DNA of 64,000 nucleotides from Litoreibacter meonggei (GCF_003663885.1 NZ_RCCE01000001.1:558001-622000); one strand, 5' to 3'; positions 45,873-55,218 are shown, counted from the first letter of the stretch. The notes: generated from the sequence alone by a model not told the origin. Numbers and translations: made by a program.

Positions 45873-48800
45873 ATGGCCGAGTTTCAGAAAATCCTCATCG
45901 CCAACCGCGGTGAAATTGCCATCCGCGTCATGCGCGCCGCCAACGAAATGGGCAAGAAAACCGTCGCCGTCTACGCGGAAGAAGACAAACTGGGCCTGCA
46001 CCGTTTCAAAGCCGACGAGGCGTACAAAATCGGTGAAGGTCTTGGACCCGTGGCCGCCTATCTGAGCATCGAGGAAATCATCCGCGTCGCCAAAATGTCC
46101 GGTGCGGACGCGATTCACCCTGGCTATGGTCTACTGTCCGAAAACCCCGATTTTGTCGACGCTTGTGACGCCGCCGGCATCAAGTTCATCGGCCCCAAGG
46201 CCGCGACCATGCGCGCGCTTGGCGACAAAGCCTCCGCGCGCCGCGTCGCCGTCGAGGCGGGCGTGCCGGTCATTCCCGCCACGGATGTGCTGGGCGACGA
46301 CATGGAGGCCATTAAGAAAGAGGCGGCCGACGTTGGCTACCCCCTGATGCTCAAGGCCTCATGGGGAGGCGGCGGGCGGGGCATGCGCGCCATCAATTCA
46401 GAAGCCGAACTGGAAGAAAAGGTGCTGGAAGGCCGCCGTGAGGCCGAAGCCGCCTTTGGCAACTCCGCCGGTTTCCTAGAGAAAATGATCGTTCGCGCCC
46501 GCCACGTAGAGGTCCAAATCCTCGGAGACAGCCACGGCGAGATATACCACCTGTACGAACGCGACTGCTCGGTCCAACGCCGCAACCAGAAGGTCGTGGA
46601 ACGCGCGCCCGCCCCCTATCTGTCAGGCACGCAGCGCGAACAAATTTGCCAGCTCGGGAAAAAAGTCTGCGAGCATGTGAACTATGAATGCGCCGGCACC
46701 GTCGAATTCCTGATGGATATGGACAGCGGCGAATTCTACTTCATTGAGGTCAACCCCCGCGTCCAAGTAGAGCACACCGTCACCGAGGAAGTCACCGGCA
46801 TCGACATCGTGCGCGCGCAAATCCTGATCGCCGAGGGCAAGTCGCTGATCGAGGCCACCGGCTGCGCGTCGCAATATGACGTGAAGCTTGACGGCCACGC
46901 CCTACAATGCCGCATCACCACGGAAGACCCGCAAAACAACTTCATCCCCGACTATGGCCGCATCACCGCCTACCGCGTGGCCACCGGCATGGGCATCCGG
47001 CTCGACGGCGGCACCGCCTATTCCGGCGCGGTGATCACGCGCTTCTACGACAGCTTGCTGGAAAAGGTCACCGCATGGGCCCCCACGCCCGAGACCGCCA
47101 TTGCCCGCATGGACCGCGCCCTGCGTGAGTTCCGTATTCGTGGTGTGTCGACCAATATCGCCTTCGTGGAAAACCTGCTCAAGAACCCGACTTTCCTGAA
47201 CTACGAGTACCACACCAAATTCATCGACGAGACGCCCGAGCTGTTCGACTTCAAGCAGCGCCGCGACCGGGCCACCAGAATTCTGACCTATATCGCCGAC
47301 ATTACCGTCAACGGTCACCCCGAGACCGCAGGCCGCCCCGTGCCCGCCGAGGCCCGCATCCCCAAGGCACCACAGCCTGCGGGGGAGCCCGCATATGGCA
47401 CGCGCAACATTCTGGAGGATCACGGCCCCCAAGCCGTGGCGGACTGGATGCAGGACCAAAAACAACTGCTGATCACCGATACGACAATGCGCGACGGTCA
47501 CCAGTCGTTGCTGGCGACCCGAATGCGCTCCATCGACATGATCCGCGTGGCCCCGACCTATGCCGCGAACATGCCGCAGCTATTCTCCATGGAATGCTGG
47601 GGGGGCGCGACCTTCGATGTGGCCTACCGCTTCTTGCAGGAATGCCCGTGGCAGCGCCTGCGCGACCTGCGCGCGGCCATGCCCAACGTGATGACTCAGA
47701 TGTTGCTGCGCGCGTCGAATGGCGTCGGCTACACCAACTACCCTGACAACGTCGTGCAGGAGTTCGTGCGCCAAGCGGCGGAAACCGGCGTCGATGTCTT
47801 CCGCGTGTTCGACAGCCTGAACTGGGTCGAGAATATGCGCGTGGCGATGGACGCGGTGAACGCGTCCGGTAAGGTCTGCGAAGGGTCGATCTGTTACACC
47901 GGCGACATTCTAAACCCAGACCGCGCGAAATATAACCTGAAATACTATGTCGACATGGGCAAACAGCTCAAAGACGCGGGTGCGCATGTGCTGGGATTGA
48001 AGGATATGGCGGGGCTGCTGAAGCCTGCCTCCGCCACGATCCTTGTAAAGGCGCTGAAGGAAGAGGTCGGTCTGCCGATCCACTTCCACACCCACGACAC
48101 TGCCGGCGGGGCGATTGCGTCGATCCTCGCGGCCTCCGCAGCGGGTGTGGACGCCGTCGATTGCGCCATGGACGCACTGTCGGGCAACACCTCGCAGGCG
48201 ACACTCGGCTCTGTGGTCGAAGCCCTGGCCCATACCGAGCGCGACACCGGCCTCGATATCAAAACCGTGCGCCAGATCAGCGACTATTGGGAGACCGTGC
48301 GCGGTCAGTATGCAGCCTTCGAGAGCGGCATGCAGGCTCCCGCTTCCGAGGTCTACCTGCACGAAATGCCCGGCGGGCAATTCACCAACCTCAAAGCGCA
48401 GGCCCGCTCCGTCGGCTTGGAAGAACGCTGGCACGAGGTCGCGCAGACCTATGCCGATGTGAACCAGATGTTCGGCGATATCGTGAAGGTCACGCCATCC
48501 TCCAAGGTGGTGGGCGATATGGCGTTGATGATGGTGTCCCAAGGCTTGACCCGTGTGGAGGTTGAAGACCCGCAGACCGACGTCGCCTTCCCCGATAGCG
48601 TCATCGACATGATGCGCGGCAATCTGGGGCAACCTCCCGGCGGCTGGCCCAAGGCGATCCAGACAAAAATCCTCAAGGGTGAGAAACCGATGACCCACCG
48701 CCCCGGCGAAAAGTTGGAGCCGGTCGATCTGGAAGCGGCCCGCGCCGAAATCTCAGCCAAGCTGGACGGGCAAGAGATAGATAACGAGGATCTGAACGGC

Positions 48801-49316
48801 TACCTGATGTACCCGAAGGTCTTCACCGATTACGCCCAGCGCCACGAGATTTACGGCCCTGTACGCACCCTGCCCACGCGGACCTTCTTTTATGGCATGG
48901 AGTCGGGCGAGGAAATCAGCGCCGAGATCGACCCAGGCAAGACGCTGGAAATCCGCATGCAGGCGGTGGGCGAGACGAATGACGCCGGTGAAGCCAAGGT
49001 GTTTTTCGAGCTGAACGGTGCGCCCCGCGTGGTTCGCGTCCCCAACCGAAAAGCCGCCTCCGCCACCGCGCGGATGCCGAAAGCCGAGGTTGGCAACCCC
49101 AACCATATCGGCGCGCCGATGCCCGGAGTTGTGGCCACCGTCGCGGCCCGTGCCGGGGCCGAGGTCAAAGAGGGCGATCTGCTGCTGACCATCGAAGCCA
49201 TGAAAATGGAAACCGGCATCCACGCCGAACGCGACGCGATTATCAAGGCCGTACATGTCGTCCCCGGCGGGCAAATCGACGCCAAAGACCTGCTGATCGA
49301 GTTCGAAGAGGTCTGA
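45873..49316 (+). CDS. pyc: Pyruvate carboxylase
   Basis: Anaplerotic enzyme forming oxaloacetate from pyruvate, ATP and bicarbonate. The 1147-residue single chain has the full domain order: biotin carboxylase (ILIANRGEIAIRVMRAANE, KASWGGGGRGMRAI, NPRVQVEHTVTEEVTGID), carboxyltransferase (ITDTTMRDGHQSLLATRMR near 530, CWGGATFDVAYRFL), the allosteric/tetramerisation region, and a C-terminal biotinyl domain (LTIEAMKMETGIHAE). Length is standard. With methylmalonyl-CoA mutase it supplies C4 acids. The 133-base leader has no clear PccR site, only a TTTGCAAC. Confidence 0.97.
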   Translation: MAEFQKILIANRGEIAIRVMRAANEMGKKTVAVYAEEDKLGLHRFKADEAYKIGEGLGPVAAYLSIEEIIRVAKMSGADAIHPGYGLLSENPDFVDACDAAGIKFIGPKAATMRALGDKASARRVAVEAGVPVIPATDVLGDDMEAIKKEAADVGYPLMLKASWGGGGRGMRAINSEAELEEKVLEGRREAEAAFGNSAGFLEKMIVRARHVEVQILGDSHGEIYHLYERDCSVQRRNQKVVERAPAPYLSGTQREQICQLGKKVCEHVNYECAGTVEFLMDMDSGEFYFIEVNPRVQVEHTVTEEVTGIDIVRAQILIAEGKSLIEATGCASQYDVKLDGHALQCRITTEDPQNNFIPDYGRITAYRVATGMGIRLDGGTAYSGAVITRFYDSLLEKVTAWAPTPETAIARMDRALREFRIRGVSTNIAFVENLLKNPTFLNYEYHTKFIDETPELFDFKQRRDRATRILTYIADITVNGHPETAGRPVPAEARIPKAPQPAGEPAYGTRNILEDHGPQAVADWMQDQKQLLITDTTMRDGHQSLLATRMRSIDMIRVAPTYAANMPQLFSMECWGGATFDVAYRFLQECPWQRLRDLRAAMPNVMTQMLLRASNGVGYTNYPDNVVQEFVRQAAETGVDVFRVFDSLNWVENMRVAMDAVNASGKVCEGSICYTGDILNPDRAKYNLKYYVDMGKQLKDAGAHVLGLKDMAGLLKPASATILVKALKEEVGLPIHFHTHDTAGGAIASILAASAAGVDAVDCAMDALSGNTSQATLGSVVEALAHTERDTGLDIKTVRQISDYWETVRGQYAAFESGMQAPASEVYLHEMPGGQFTNLKAQARSVGLEERWHEVAQTYADVNQMFGDIVKVTPSSKVVGDMALMMVSQGLTRVEVEDPQTDVAFPDSVIDMMRGNLGQPPGGWPKAIQTKILKGEKPMTHRPGEKLEPVDLEAARAEISAKLDGQEIDNEDLNGYLMYPKVFTDYAQRHEIYGPVRTLPTRTFFYGMESGEEISAEIDPGKTLEIRMQAVGETNDAGEAKVFFELNGAPRVVRVPNRKAASATARMPKAEVGNPNHIGAPMPGVVATVAARAGAEVKEGDLLLTIEAMKMETGIHAERDAIIKAVHVVPGGQIDAKDLLIEFEEV

Positions 49317-49325
49317 CCTAATTGT

Positions 49326-49342
49326 CGCCCGCTCTGCGGGCG
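49326..49342 (+). terminator. Hairpin after pyc
   Basis: Seven-base-pair stem CGCCCGC-TCT-GCGGGCG with a T-run about ten bases further on. A weak intrinsic terminator at best. Confidence 0.5.
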
Positions 49343-49415
49343 GCATCATATTTTGGGAAACTTGGACTAGCGGCCTGTGAAATGGCCCGCTAGGATTCGT
49401 TTGTGGCTCAGTTCG

Positions 49416-49449
49416 GAGCCTCCGGCGGGAATATTTGAACCAAGATGAA
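49416..49449 (+). repeat. Copy of a Rhodobacterales intergenic motif, overlapping a start codon
   Basis: The stretch with CCTCCGGCGGGAATATTTGA and then ACCAAGATGAA matches, from memory, a motif repeated many times in front of or between genes in Rhodobacteraceae genomes. Its ATG (49445) is the start codon of the phosphodiesterase gene. No second copy was noticed in this window. Confidence 0.55.
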
Positions 49450-50248
49450 ATTAATAGTTTTAACAGACACTCATCTGGTTGAGGCCGATGGGAATATCAT
49501 AGGGCTCAACCCCTCCGAGCGGCTCGCCGGTGTGTTGGACCATGCAGTGGAGCATCATCCCGATGCCGCACGGATCGTTATCCTTGGGGATCTGACCCAT
49601 CACGGCCGCCCTGCCCAATATGCGCAGTTGCGAGACGTGCTGGCGCGCGTGGACATTCCGGTCTCGCTTATGCTGGGCAACCATGACGACCGCGCCGCAT
49701 TTATTGCTGAATTTCCGGAAGCCCCAATGACGGCGTCCGGCCATGTCCAGCATGTGGTCGAGCTTGGCAGCCATCGTCTGATCTGCCTCGACAGTTTCGA
49801 CGCGGATGCGACCCCCCGTCATTCCGGCATTCTGTGTGAAGCGCGCATGGCATGGCTGCGCAAAACTCTGGAGGCTGCCGACGGCGCGCCGGTCACATTG
49901 GCGCTGCACCACCCGCCCTTCCTGACCGGATTAGACGGCATGGACGACATTCGCCTGCGCAACGAGGACGAGTTGCATGCCCTGATTGCGGAGTTTTCCA
50001 ACGTGGTGCAGCTGCTATGCGGTCACGTGCATCGCACGATCTCCGGCGGCGCGCGCGGCACCCCTTACGCGACCTTCAAGGGCACCTGCCACCAAACACC
50101 GATGTATCTGGGTGTCGCTGGTAGCGATCATTCCATTGACGAGGCGGGTGGCTACGGCGTCGTCTTGTTCACCGATGACGGTGTCATCGTCCATAACGAT
50201 GATCTTGCCCCGCGCGGTGCGCCCACAGTGGACGGTCATTCCGCCTGA
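49445..50248 (+). CDS. Metallophosphoesterase (class III cyclic nucleotide / glycerophosphodiester phosphodiesterase-like)
   Basis: 267-residue calcineurin-like phosphodiesterase with a complete dimetal site: LTDTHL, ILGDLTHHG, MLGNHDDR, LALHHPPF and LCGHVHRTI, the CpdA/GpdQ order. CpdA hydrolyses cAMP; GpdQ takes glycerophosphodiesters, and this protein could do either. The start lies inside the repeated intergenic motif. It is followed after 82 bases by the M3 peptidase. Confidence 0.88.
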   Translation: MKLIVLTDTHLVEADGNIIGLNPSERLAGVLDHAVEHHPDAARIVILGDLTHHGRPAQYAQLRDVLARVDIPVSLMLGNHDDRAAFIAEFPEAPMTASGHVQHVVELGSHRLICLDSFDADATPRHSGILCEARMAWLRKTLEAADGAPVTLALHHPPFLTGLDGMDDIRLRNEDELHALIAEFSNVVQLLCGHVHRTISGGARGTPYATFKGTCHQTPMYLGVAGSDHSIDEAGGYGVVLFTDDGVIVHNDDLAPRGAPTVDGHSA

Positions 50249-50330
50249 TCTCCACGAATTGATCACCTTCGCCTTGTTGCCCCTGCCCCCCGCACATAAG
50301 TTGCGGGGGAACTCGAACAAAGGACTTCCC

Positions 50331-52163
50331 ATGCGCACCCCATTCCTGCCCGTCCCCAAAACTCCCCTTCGCGATTTGGCCGAGGGCGGCGGCGGTTTGG
50401 GCAACCTGCCCGACTGGGATCTGAGTGACCTCTACACCGCCCCTGACGCCAAGGAATTCAAGCGCGACATGGACTGGCTGGAGAACGCTTGCGCCGAGTT
50501 CGCCGAAGATTACGAGGGCAATCTGGCCGGTTTGGACGCCAAAGGCCTGCTCGACTGCGTGCTGCGCTACGAGAAGATCGACACTGTCTCCGGCCGCATC
50601 ATGTCCTATGCGGGGCTGCGCTACTATCAGAACACCACCGACGCCGAACGCGCCCAATTCATGGCCAACGCGCAGGACAAGATCACCGCGTTCTCCACGC
50701 CTTTGGTGTTTTTCTCGCTGGAAATCAACCGCATCCCCGACGAGCAACTCGACGCGCTGTTTGCCCAAGACCCCGACCTTGCCCGCTATAAGCCCATCTT
50801 TGATCGTCTGCGCGCAATGCGCCCCTACCAGCTGTCCGACGAGTTGGAGAAGTTCCTTCATGACCAGTCCGCGGTTGGTGCGGCGGCATGGAACCGGCTG
50901 TTCGACGAAACCATCGCCGGCCTGAAATTCACGGTCGACGGCGAAGAGCTTGGCATCGAAGGCACCCTCAACCTGCTTACCGACCCCGACCGCGCCAAGC
51001 GCGAGGCCGGTGCGCGCGAGCTGTCGCGCGTCTTCGCAGACAACGTCAAACTCTTCTCCCGCGTCCACAACACGCTGGCGAAAGAAAAGCAGATCGAGGA
51101 CCGCTGGCGTGGCATGCCGACGCCCCAAACCGGCCGCCACCTTGCCAACCATGTGGAGCCGGAGGTGGTCGAGGCCCTGCGCAACGCCGTCGTCGCCGCC
51201 TACCCCAAGCTGTCGCACCGCTATTACGAGTTGAAGCGCAAATGGCTGGGCCTTGACGTCATGCAGGTCTGGGACCGCAACGCGCCCCTGCCGCATGAAG
51301 ACCCGCGCTTGGTCAACTGGGACGAGGCCCAGAATACCGTCATGGAGGCCTATCACGACTTCGCCCCCGAGATGGCCGGCATCGCCGAGCCGTTCTTCAA
51401 ACGCGGCTGGATCGACGCAGGCGTCAAGCCCGGCAAGGCCCCCGGCGCCTTCGCCCACCCCACCGTCGCCGACGTGCATCCTTACGTGATGCTGAACTAC
51501 CTCGGCAAACCCCGCGACGTGATGACCCTCGCGCACGAACTGGGCCACGGCGTCCATCAGGTCCTCGCTGCCGGTCAGGGGGAACTGCTGTCCTCCACCC
51601 CCCTCACGCTGGCCGAAACCGCCTCCGTCTTTGGCGAGATGCTGACTTTCCGCAAAATGCTCTCCAAGGCGAAAACCCAAGCCGAGCGCAAAATCCTGCT
51701 CGCGGGCAAGGTAGAGGACATGATCAACACCGTCGTCCGCCAGATCGCTTTCTACGATTTCGAATGCAAACTTCACGAAGCCCGCAGCCATGGCGAGCTG
51801 ACCCCCGACGATATCGGTGCTTTGTGGATGTCCGTGCAGGCGGAATCCCTAGGCCCCGCGTTCGAATACATGGACGGCTACGAGACCTTCTGGTCCTACG
51901 TCCCGCACTTCGTCCACTCGCCGTTTTACGTCTACGCCTACGCCTTCGGCGACGGCTTGGTAAACGCGCTTTATGCCGTTTACGAGGAAGGCGGCGACGA
52001 CTTCCAGGACAAGTATTTCGACATGCTCAAAGCCGGAGGCTCCAAACACCACAAAGAGCTGCTGGCCCCATTTGGGTTGGACGCGAGTGACCCGAAATTC
52101 TGGGACAAGGGCCTGTCGATGATCTCTGGAATGATCGACGAGTTGGAGGCTATGGAGGGGTAG
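50331..52163 (+). CDS. M3 family oligoendopeptidase
   Basis: Cytosolic zinc oligopeptidase of 610 residues. The zinc motif LAHELGHGVHQ has its first His near residue 402, and the downstream Glu ligand lies in SVFGEMLTF. The N-terminal helical half and HPYVMLNYLGKPRDVMTLAHE fit the PepF/M3B group. The start is the ATG at 50331 (MRTPFLPVPK); the longer frame upstream overlaps the phosphodiesterase gene in another frame and is rejected. Degrades short peptides. Its long antisense open frames are composition artefacts. Confidence 0.94.
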   Translation: MRTPFLPVPKTPLRDLAEGGGGLGNLPDWDLSDLYTAPDAKEFKRDMDWLENACAEFAEDYEGNLAGLDAKGLLDCVLRYEKIDTVSGRIMSYAGLRYYQNTTDAERAQFMANAQDKITAFSTPLVFFSLEINRIPDEQLDALFAQDPDLARYKPIFDRLRAMRPYQLSDELEKFLHDQSAVGAAAWNRLFDETIAGLKFTVDGEELGIEGTLNLLTDPDRAKREAGARELSRVFADNVKLFSRVHNTLAKEKQIEDRWRGMPTPQTGRHLANHVEPEVVEALRNAVVAAYPKLSHRYYELKRKWLGLDVMQVWDRNAPLPHEDPRLVNWDEAQNTVMEAYHDFAPEMAGIAEPFFKRGWIDAGVKPGKAPGAFAHPTVADVHPYVMLNYLGKPRDVMTLAHELGHGVHQVLAAGQGELLSSTPLTLAETASVFGEMLTFRKMLSKAKTQAERKILLAGKVEDMINTVVRQIAFYDFECKLHEARSHGELTPDDIGALWMSVQAESLGPAFEYMDGYETFWSYVPHFVHSPFYVYAYAFGDGLVNALYAVYEEGGDDFQDKYFDMLKAGGSKHHKELLAPFGLDASDPKFWDKGLSMISGMIDELEAMEG

Positions 52164-52262
52164 TTTGCCGAAGCAACTCCGCGCTTCTGAGCGGGGCATT
52201 TCCTTGTCGAAGCTAAATGGGCCAAGTTAATTTTTGCGACAGGGACTTGCTCCGGTCGAGAT

Positions 52263-52742
52263 TCAGTAGTCATCGCCAGCGTAGCGGTTTGGCTGATTTG
52301 ACGCCTCTTTGCGCTCAATAAATCTAGCCCAGTCACTTCCTGGTCTCCAGATGCCATCCATGAGAGCAAACGCGTCTGCTTCGGGAATGGTGCATCCGGT
52401 CTTGGCGTACCGGTAGAAAAAGGCTGTCACGCGCGCATTGTAGATGCAATGCACGTGGACTTGCCTACCATCAAGACGGCCGATCGCGGCGCGGAATTTG
52501 TCAAAATCCTCATCCGTCGGGGCATCAAATTCTACAGGGATATAAATATACTCCATGCCAAGCGCTGTTACGGTGCCCTCCTCATCCGCAAGCGCACCCT
52601 TGTTGTGATGCGGTCCAAGATTGATGATATGGGTCACGCCCAAAGCTCGTATCTCGGCAAGCTGGTCTTCCGTTGGCTGGCCGGACAGAGTGATCCGATG
52701 ATCGAGCCGTCTCCAATTCAGAATTTCGGGTAAATCGCGCAT
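52263..52742 (-). CDS. Protein tyrosine phosphatase-like protein (CxxNxR type)
   Basis: 159-residue protein similar to small dual-specificity phosphatase-like proteins (DUF442 relatives): RRLDHRITLSGQPTEDQLAEIRALGVTHIINL then YIPVEFDAPTDEDF. The active-site-like loop is VHVHCIYNARVTAFFYRY. The loop has C-x4-R instead of the classic C-x5-R, a variant seen in this branch as CxxNxR, so activity is uncertain. ATG at 52742 has GGAG six bases upstream; a TTG four codons earlier is an alternative. It follows DUF1272 by 15 bases and is co-transcribed. Confidence 0.78.
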   Translation of the reverse strand: MRDLPEILNWRRLDHRITLSGQPTEDQLAEIRALGVTHIINLGPHHNKGALADEEGTVTALGMEYIYIPVEFDAPTDEDFDKFRAAIGRLDGRQVHVHCIYNARVTAFFYRYAKTGCTIPEADAFALMDGIWRPGSDWARFIERKEASNQPNRYAGDDY

Positions 52743-52757
52743 GGGGTTCTCCAACTC

Positions 52758-53015
52758 TTAGCCGTGCAGGTCAGCGCATTCGGGATGTGCCTTCGTAAAC
52801 CTGTTGGTGGACGCAGGATGTTTTAGCAGCTGTTTTTCAGTGCGGATTGGCCGTGGCACAAGATTGCCGCCACAGTTGGGGCACGTGTTTTCGAACCGGT
52901 TACCCGCACAATCGGCGCAAAACGTACATTCATATGTGCATATCCGTGCATCGGTCGCCGCCGGAGGCAGGTTTTTGTCGCAACACTCGCAATTCGGTTT
53001 GAGGGCCAGCATCAT
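52758..53015 (-). CDS. DUF1272 zinc-ribbon protein
   Basis: 85-residue protein with the DUF1272 cysteine layout: PNCECCDKNLPPAATDARIC, YECTFCADCAGN and CPNCGGNLVPRP, eight or more Cys likely binding zinc. ATG at 53015 is five bases after AGGAG; ATG one codon later also fits. The C-terminal ~25 residues (KHPASTNRFTKAHPECADLHG) are an extension. Function unknown. It is divergent from the GlxA-type regulator, 47 bases away. Confidence 0.88.
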   Translation of the reverse strand: MMLALKPNCECCDKNLPPAATDARICTYECTFCADCAGNRFENTCPNCGGNLVPRPIRTEKQLLKHPASTNRFTKAHPECADLHG

Positions 53016-53062
53016 CAATTCTCCTATGAAACTGTTTGTAGACTAACAGCAATTTTATTGGC

Positions 53063-54079
53063 ATGAATGCCAGCATGGCCTCATTTACAGCCAAACACAA
53101 AGAAACAGTTGATGAACCCAAATTGGTGGTGTTCGTGGTGTACCGAGATATTGTTCTTCTTGATCTCGTCGGGCCTCTTCAGGTTTTCAGCCATGCGATC
53201 GACCAAAAAACCAACGCACATGGATATAGCTGCGCAGTCACGTCGCTCAACGGCGGCATGGTGCAGACCAACACCGTGGTTCCGATTCCCAGCGAAGCGA
53301 TGTCCCGCTACATGAACCGTCAAATCCATACGGTTGTGATTGTCGGCGGCGATGGTGCGTACAGCGCCATGCGCGACGGCGCATTCTTGCAAGAGGTGAC
53401 GGCGCTTGCGGCTGGGGCACAGCGGGTGTGCTCGGTCTGCTCGGGCGCCTTGATTTTGGCAGCAGCCGGAATTCTGGACGGGCGCAGGGCCGTTACGCAC
53501 TGGGAAGATTGCAAGGCGCTCGCAACCGAATTTCCAAGCGTTCATGTCGAAATTGACCCTATTTACCTAAAGGACGGCCATGTGTGGACCTCTGCGGGCA
53601 TAACGGCCGGCATGGATATGTCACTGGCGATTGTAGCAGAAGATCTAGGGCGCACTGCCGCGCTAAAAATTGCGCGCTCGATGGTCACGAATATGGTGCG
53701 TTCTGGCGGGCAGTCCCAGTTCAGCCCCATTTTGCAACGCCAGTTGTCAGATGCAACGGGGCGGTTTGACCACCTTCATCATTGGATATCAGACAACCTG
53801 CAAAAGACCCTTTCAGTTGAAACCCTCGCCGCGCAGATGAATATGAGCGCGCGTAATTTTTCCAGACTCTATTCAGGTCAAATGGGTTTGACACCAGCAA
53901 AGGCGGTCGAGGCGATCCGAGCGGAAGTGGCGCAAGGTCTGCTAGAAACAACTGACCTGAGTATAAAGCAAATTGCGGCCCGATGTGGGTTCAATGACGA
54001 AGAACGCATGCGCCGCGCCTTCATGCGCTTGCTGCGCGTATCGCCGTCCGACTACAGGCAGAGTTTTAGAATTGATTAG
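53063..54079 (+). CDS. GlxA family transcriptional regulator (DJ-1/PfpI + AraC HTH)
   Basis: 338-residue activator. An N-terminal DJ-1/PfpI-like domain (about 20-195) has the nucleophile-elbow region CSVCSGALILAAAGILDGRRAVTHWEDC. The AraC/XylS DNA-binding domain (about 230-335) has two HTH units: LAAQMNMSARNFSRLYSGQMG and IKQIAARCGFNDEERMRRAFMRLL. GlxA regulators control quaternary-amine or other catabolic genes; the likely targets are the divergent DUF1272/phosphatase pair. No clear Shine-Dalgarno at the ATG; a second ATG is four codons in. Confidence 0.9.
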   Translation: MNASMASFTAKHKETVDEPKLVVFVVYRDIVLLDLVGPLQVFSHAIDQKTNAHGYSCAVTSLNGGMVQTNTVVPIPSEAMSRYMNRQIHTVVIVGGDGAYSAMRDGAFLQEVTALAAGAQRVCSVCSGALILAAAGILDGRRAVTHWEDCKALATEFPSVHVEIDPIYLKDGHVWTSAGITAGMDMSLAIVAEDLGRTAALKIARSMVTNMVRSGGQSQFSPILQRQLSDATGRFDHLHHWISDNLQKTLSVETLAAQMNMSARNFSRLYSGQMGLTPAKAVEAIRAEVAQGLLETTDLSIKQIAARCGFNDEERMRRAFMRLLRVSPSDYRQSFRID

Positions 54080-54550
54080 AAACCAGTCGGGCAAAGGCAG
54101 GCTATTGATCCCGAATACATCGTGGATTCCGGTGCAACATTCGCTCGTCAGACGTTGGTACGCGTGACAACTGAGCAGGAGGACATGCGCGCGGACCCCA
54201 ATTTCCGTTCACGCCACCCAAGCCTCCAAAATAGACGTACGAACCTAGAAAACCCCCGATCCCTCCGGCTTCATGCCTTTGCTGTATTGGCTTATACACC
54301 CCTGCACAAATGCGGTTCACCATGACCGGAGAGAAGGCCAAAACGATCCTAATTTGCACGGGTAAGAGCATGGATACAGTCTGTTTCCGCCCTCACTATC
54401 CAGCATATAATACATTTAAATCAATTCACTACAGGCTATACGCACCATGGGTGACGCTTCGTCATGCAACAATCAGCGGGAATATGCTGGAACTGCCCCA
54501 GCCGAACTGCTAAAAAAAGCATTAATGTTAAGTTTTAATTGGTGCTAGAA
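54080..54550. other. 471-base gene-free region with AT-rich promoter-like segment
   Basis: No convincing gene on either strand; the short open frames have no family features. A perfect TATAAT (54406-54411) sits in an AT-rich patch, with a poor -35 (TTTCCG, 16-base spacing). A second AT-rich patch lies at 54513-54540 just before the next gene. The composition drops relative to surroundings, so the region may be a remnant of a lost gene. Confidence 0.45.
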
Positions 54551-55192
54551 ATGAAACGTAAGAATATCTTCGCGGCAGCAGCCGCATCAGCGTCGATCCT
54601 ATCCGGCGCAGCCTATGCCTCCCCCGTCACTCTGACCTACAGTGGTCTTTCGGTTAATCCGGCAGAGACGGTAGATTTGTATTCCCCGAGAAGCTTCAAC
54701 AATCTGCGCGCCGGTGGTTTCAACATGTCCGACGGCACCAACAGCTTTGTGGCTTGGTGCATTGACCTGTTCGACACAATTGGCTCGGCAGTCTACGATC
54801 AAACGCGTCCGGCTCAGGTGTCCGACAGCGAAGAAGCTGACTTGAACCGTCTGTTCTCGAACAACCGCTCGATCGCCACTGACAACGCTGTAAACTCCGC
54901 AGCCTTCCAAGTCGCAGTCTGGGAAATCGTGTATGAGACCGGTTCGTCCTACGACGTCGGATCTGGTGATTTCCGCGCCGGTGATAACACCGCAGTCACG
55001 TCCCTTGCTCAAAACTGGTTGAGCAATCTTGGCACCGACGCAGGCTCTTACAAGTTGTCGTTCTATGAATCCAGCACATCGCAGGATTTGGTTTCTGGCG
55101 CACCGGTACCTGCCGTTCCGCTGCCAGCTGGCCTGCCGTTGCTGCTTGTAGGTGTCGGTGCCCTGGCATTGACACGCAAGCGTCGTAGCTAA
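54551..55192 (+). CDS. Exported protein with VPLPA-CTERM sorting signal
   Basis: 213-residue secreted protein. Signal peptide MKRKNIFAAAAASASILSGAAYASP. The mature domain (LTYSGLSVNPAETVDLYSPRS, FVAWCIDLFDTIGSAVYDQ, AAFQVAVWEIVYETGSSYDVGSGDFRA in pieces) resembles PEP-CTERM family ectodomains. The C-terminus is VPLPAGLPLLLVGVGALALT then RKRRS: motif, helix and basic tail of the VPLPA-CTERM exosortase signal. ATG at 54551 chosen; an earlier TTG adds four residues. No exosortase gene is in the window. Strong terminator follows. Confidence 0.88.
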   Translation: MKRKNIFAAAAASASILSGAAYASPVTLTYSGLSVNPAETVDLYSPRSFNNLRAGGFNMSDGTNSFVAWCIDLFDTIGSAVYDQTRPAQVSDSEEADLNRLFSNNRSIATDNAVNSAAFQVAVWEIVYETGSSYDVGSGDFRAGDNTAVTSLAQNWLSNLGTDAGSYKLSFYESSTSQDLVSGAPVPAVPLPAGLPLLLVGVGALALTRKRRS

Positions 55193-55218
55193 AGACCTTC
55201 GCTTAGTTTTCTGATCAA

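Noticed and set aside
50184-51791. 535-codon minus-strand frame over the M3 peptidase
   Set aside because: Antisense to a conserved gene and compositionally abnormal; no family motifs.
54102-54371. 89-codon minus-strand frame in the gene-free region
   Set aside because: Glycine-rich with no family features, no Shine-Dalgarno seen; possible remnant only.
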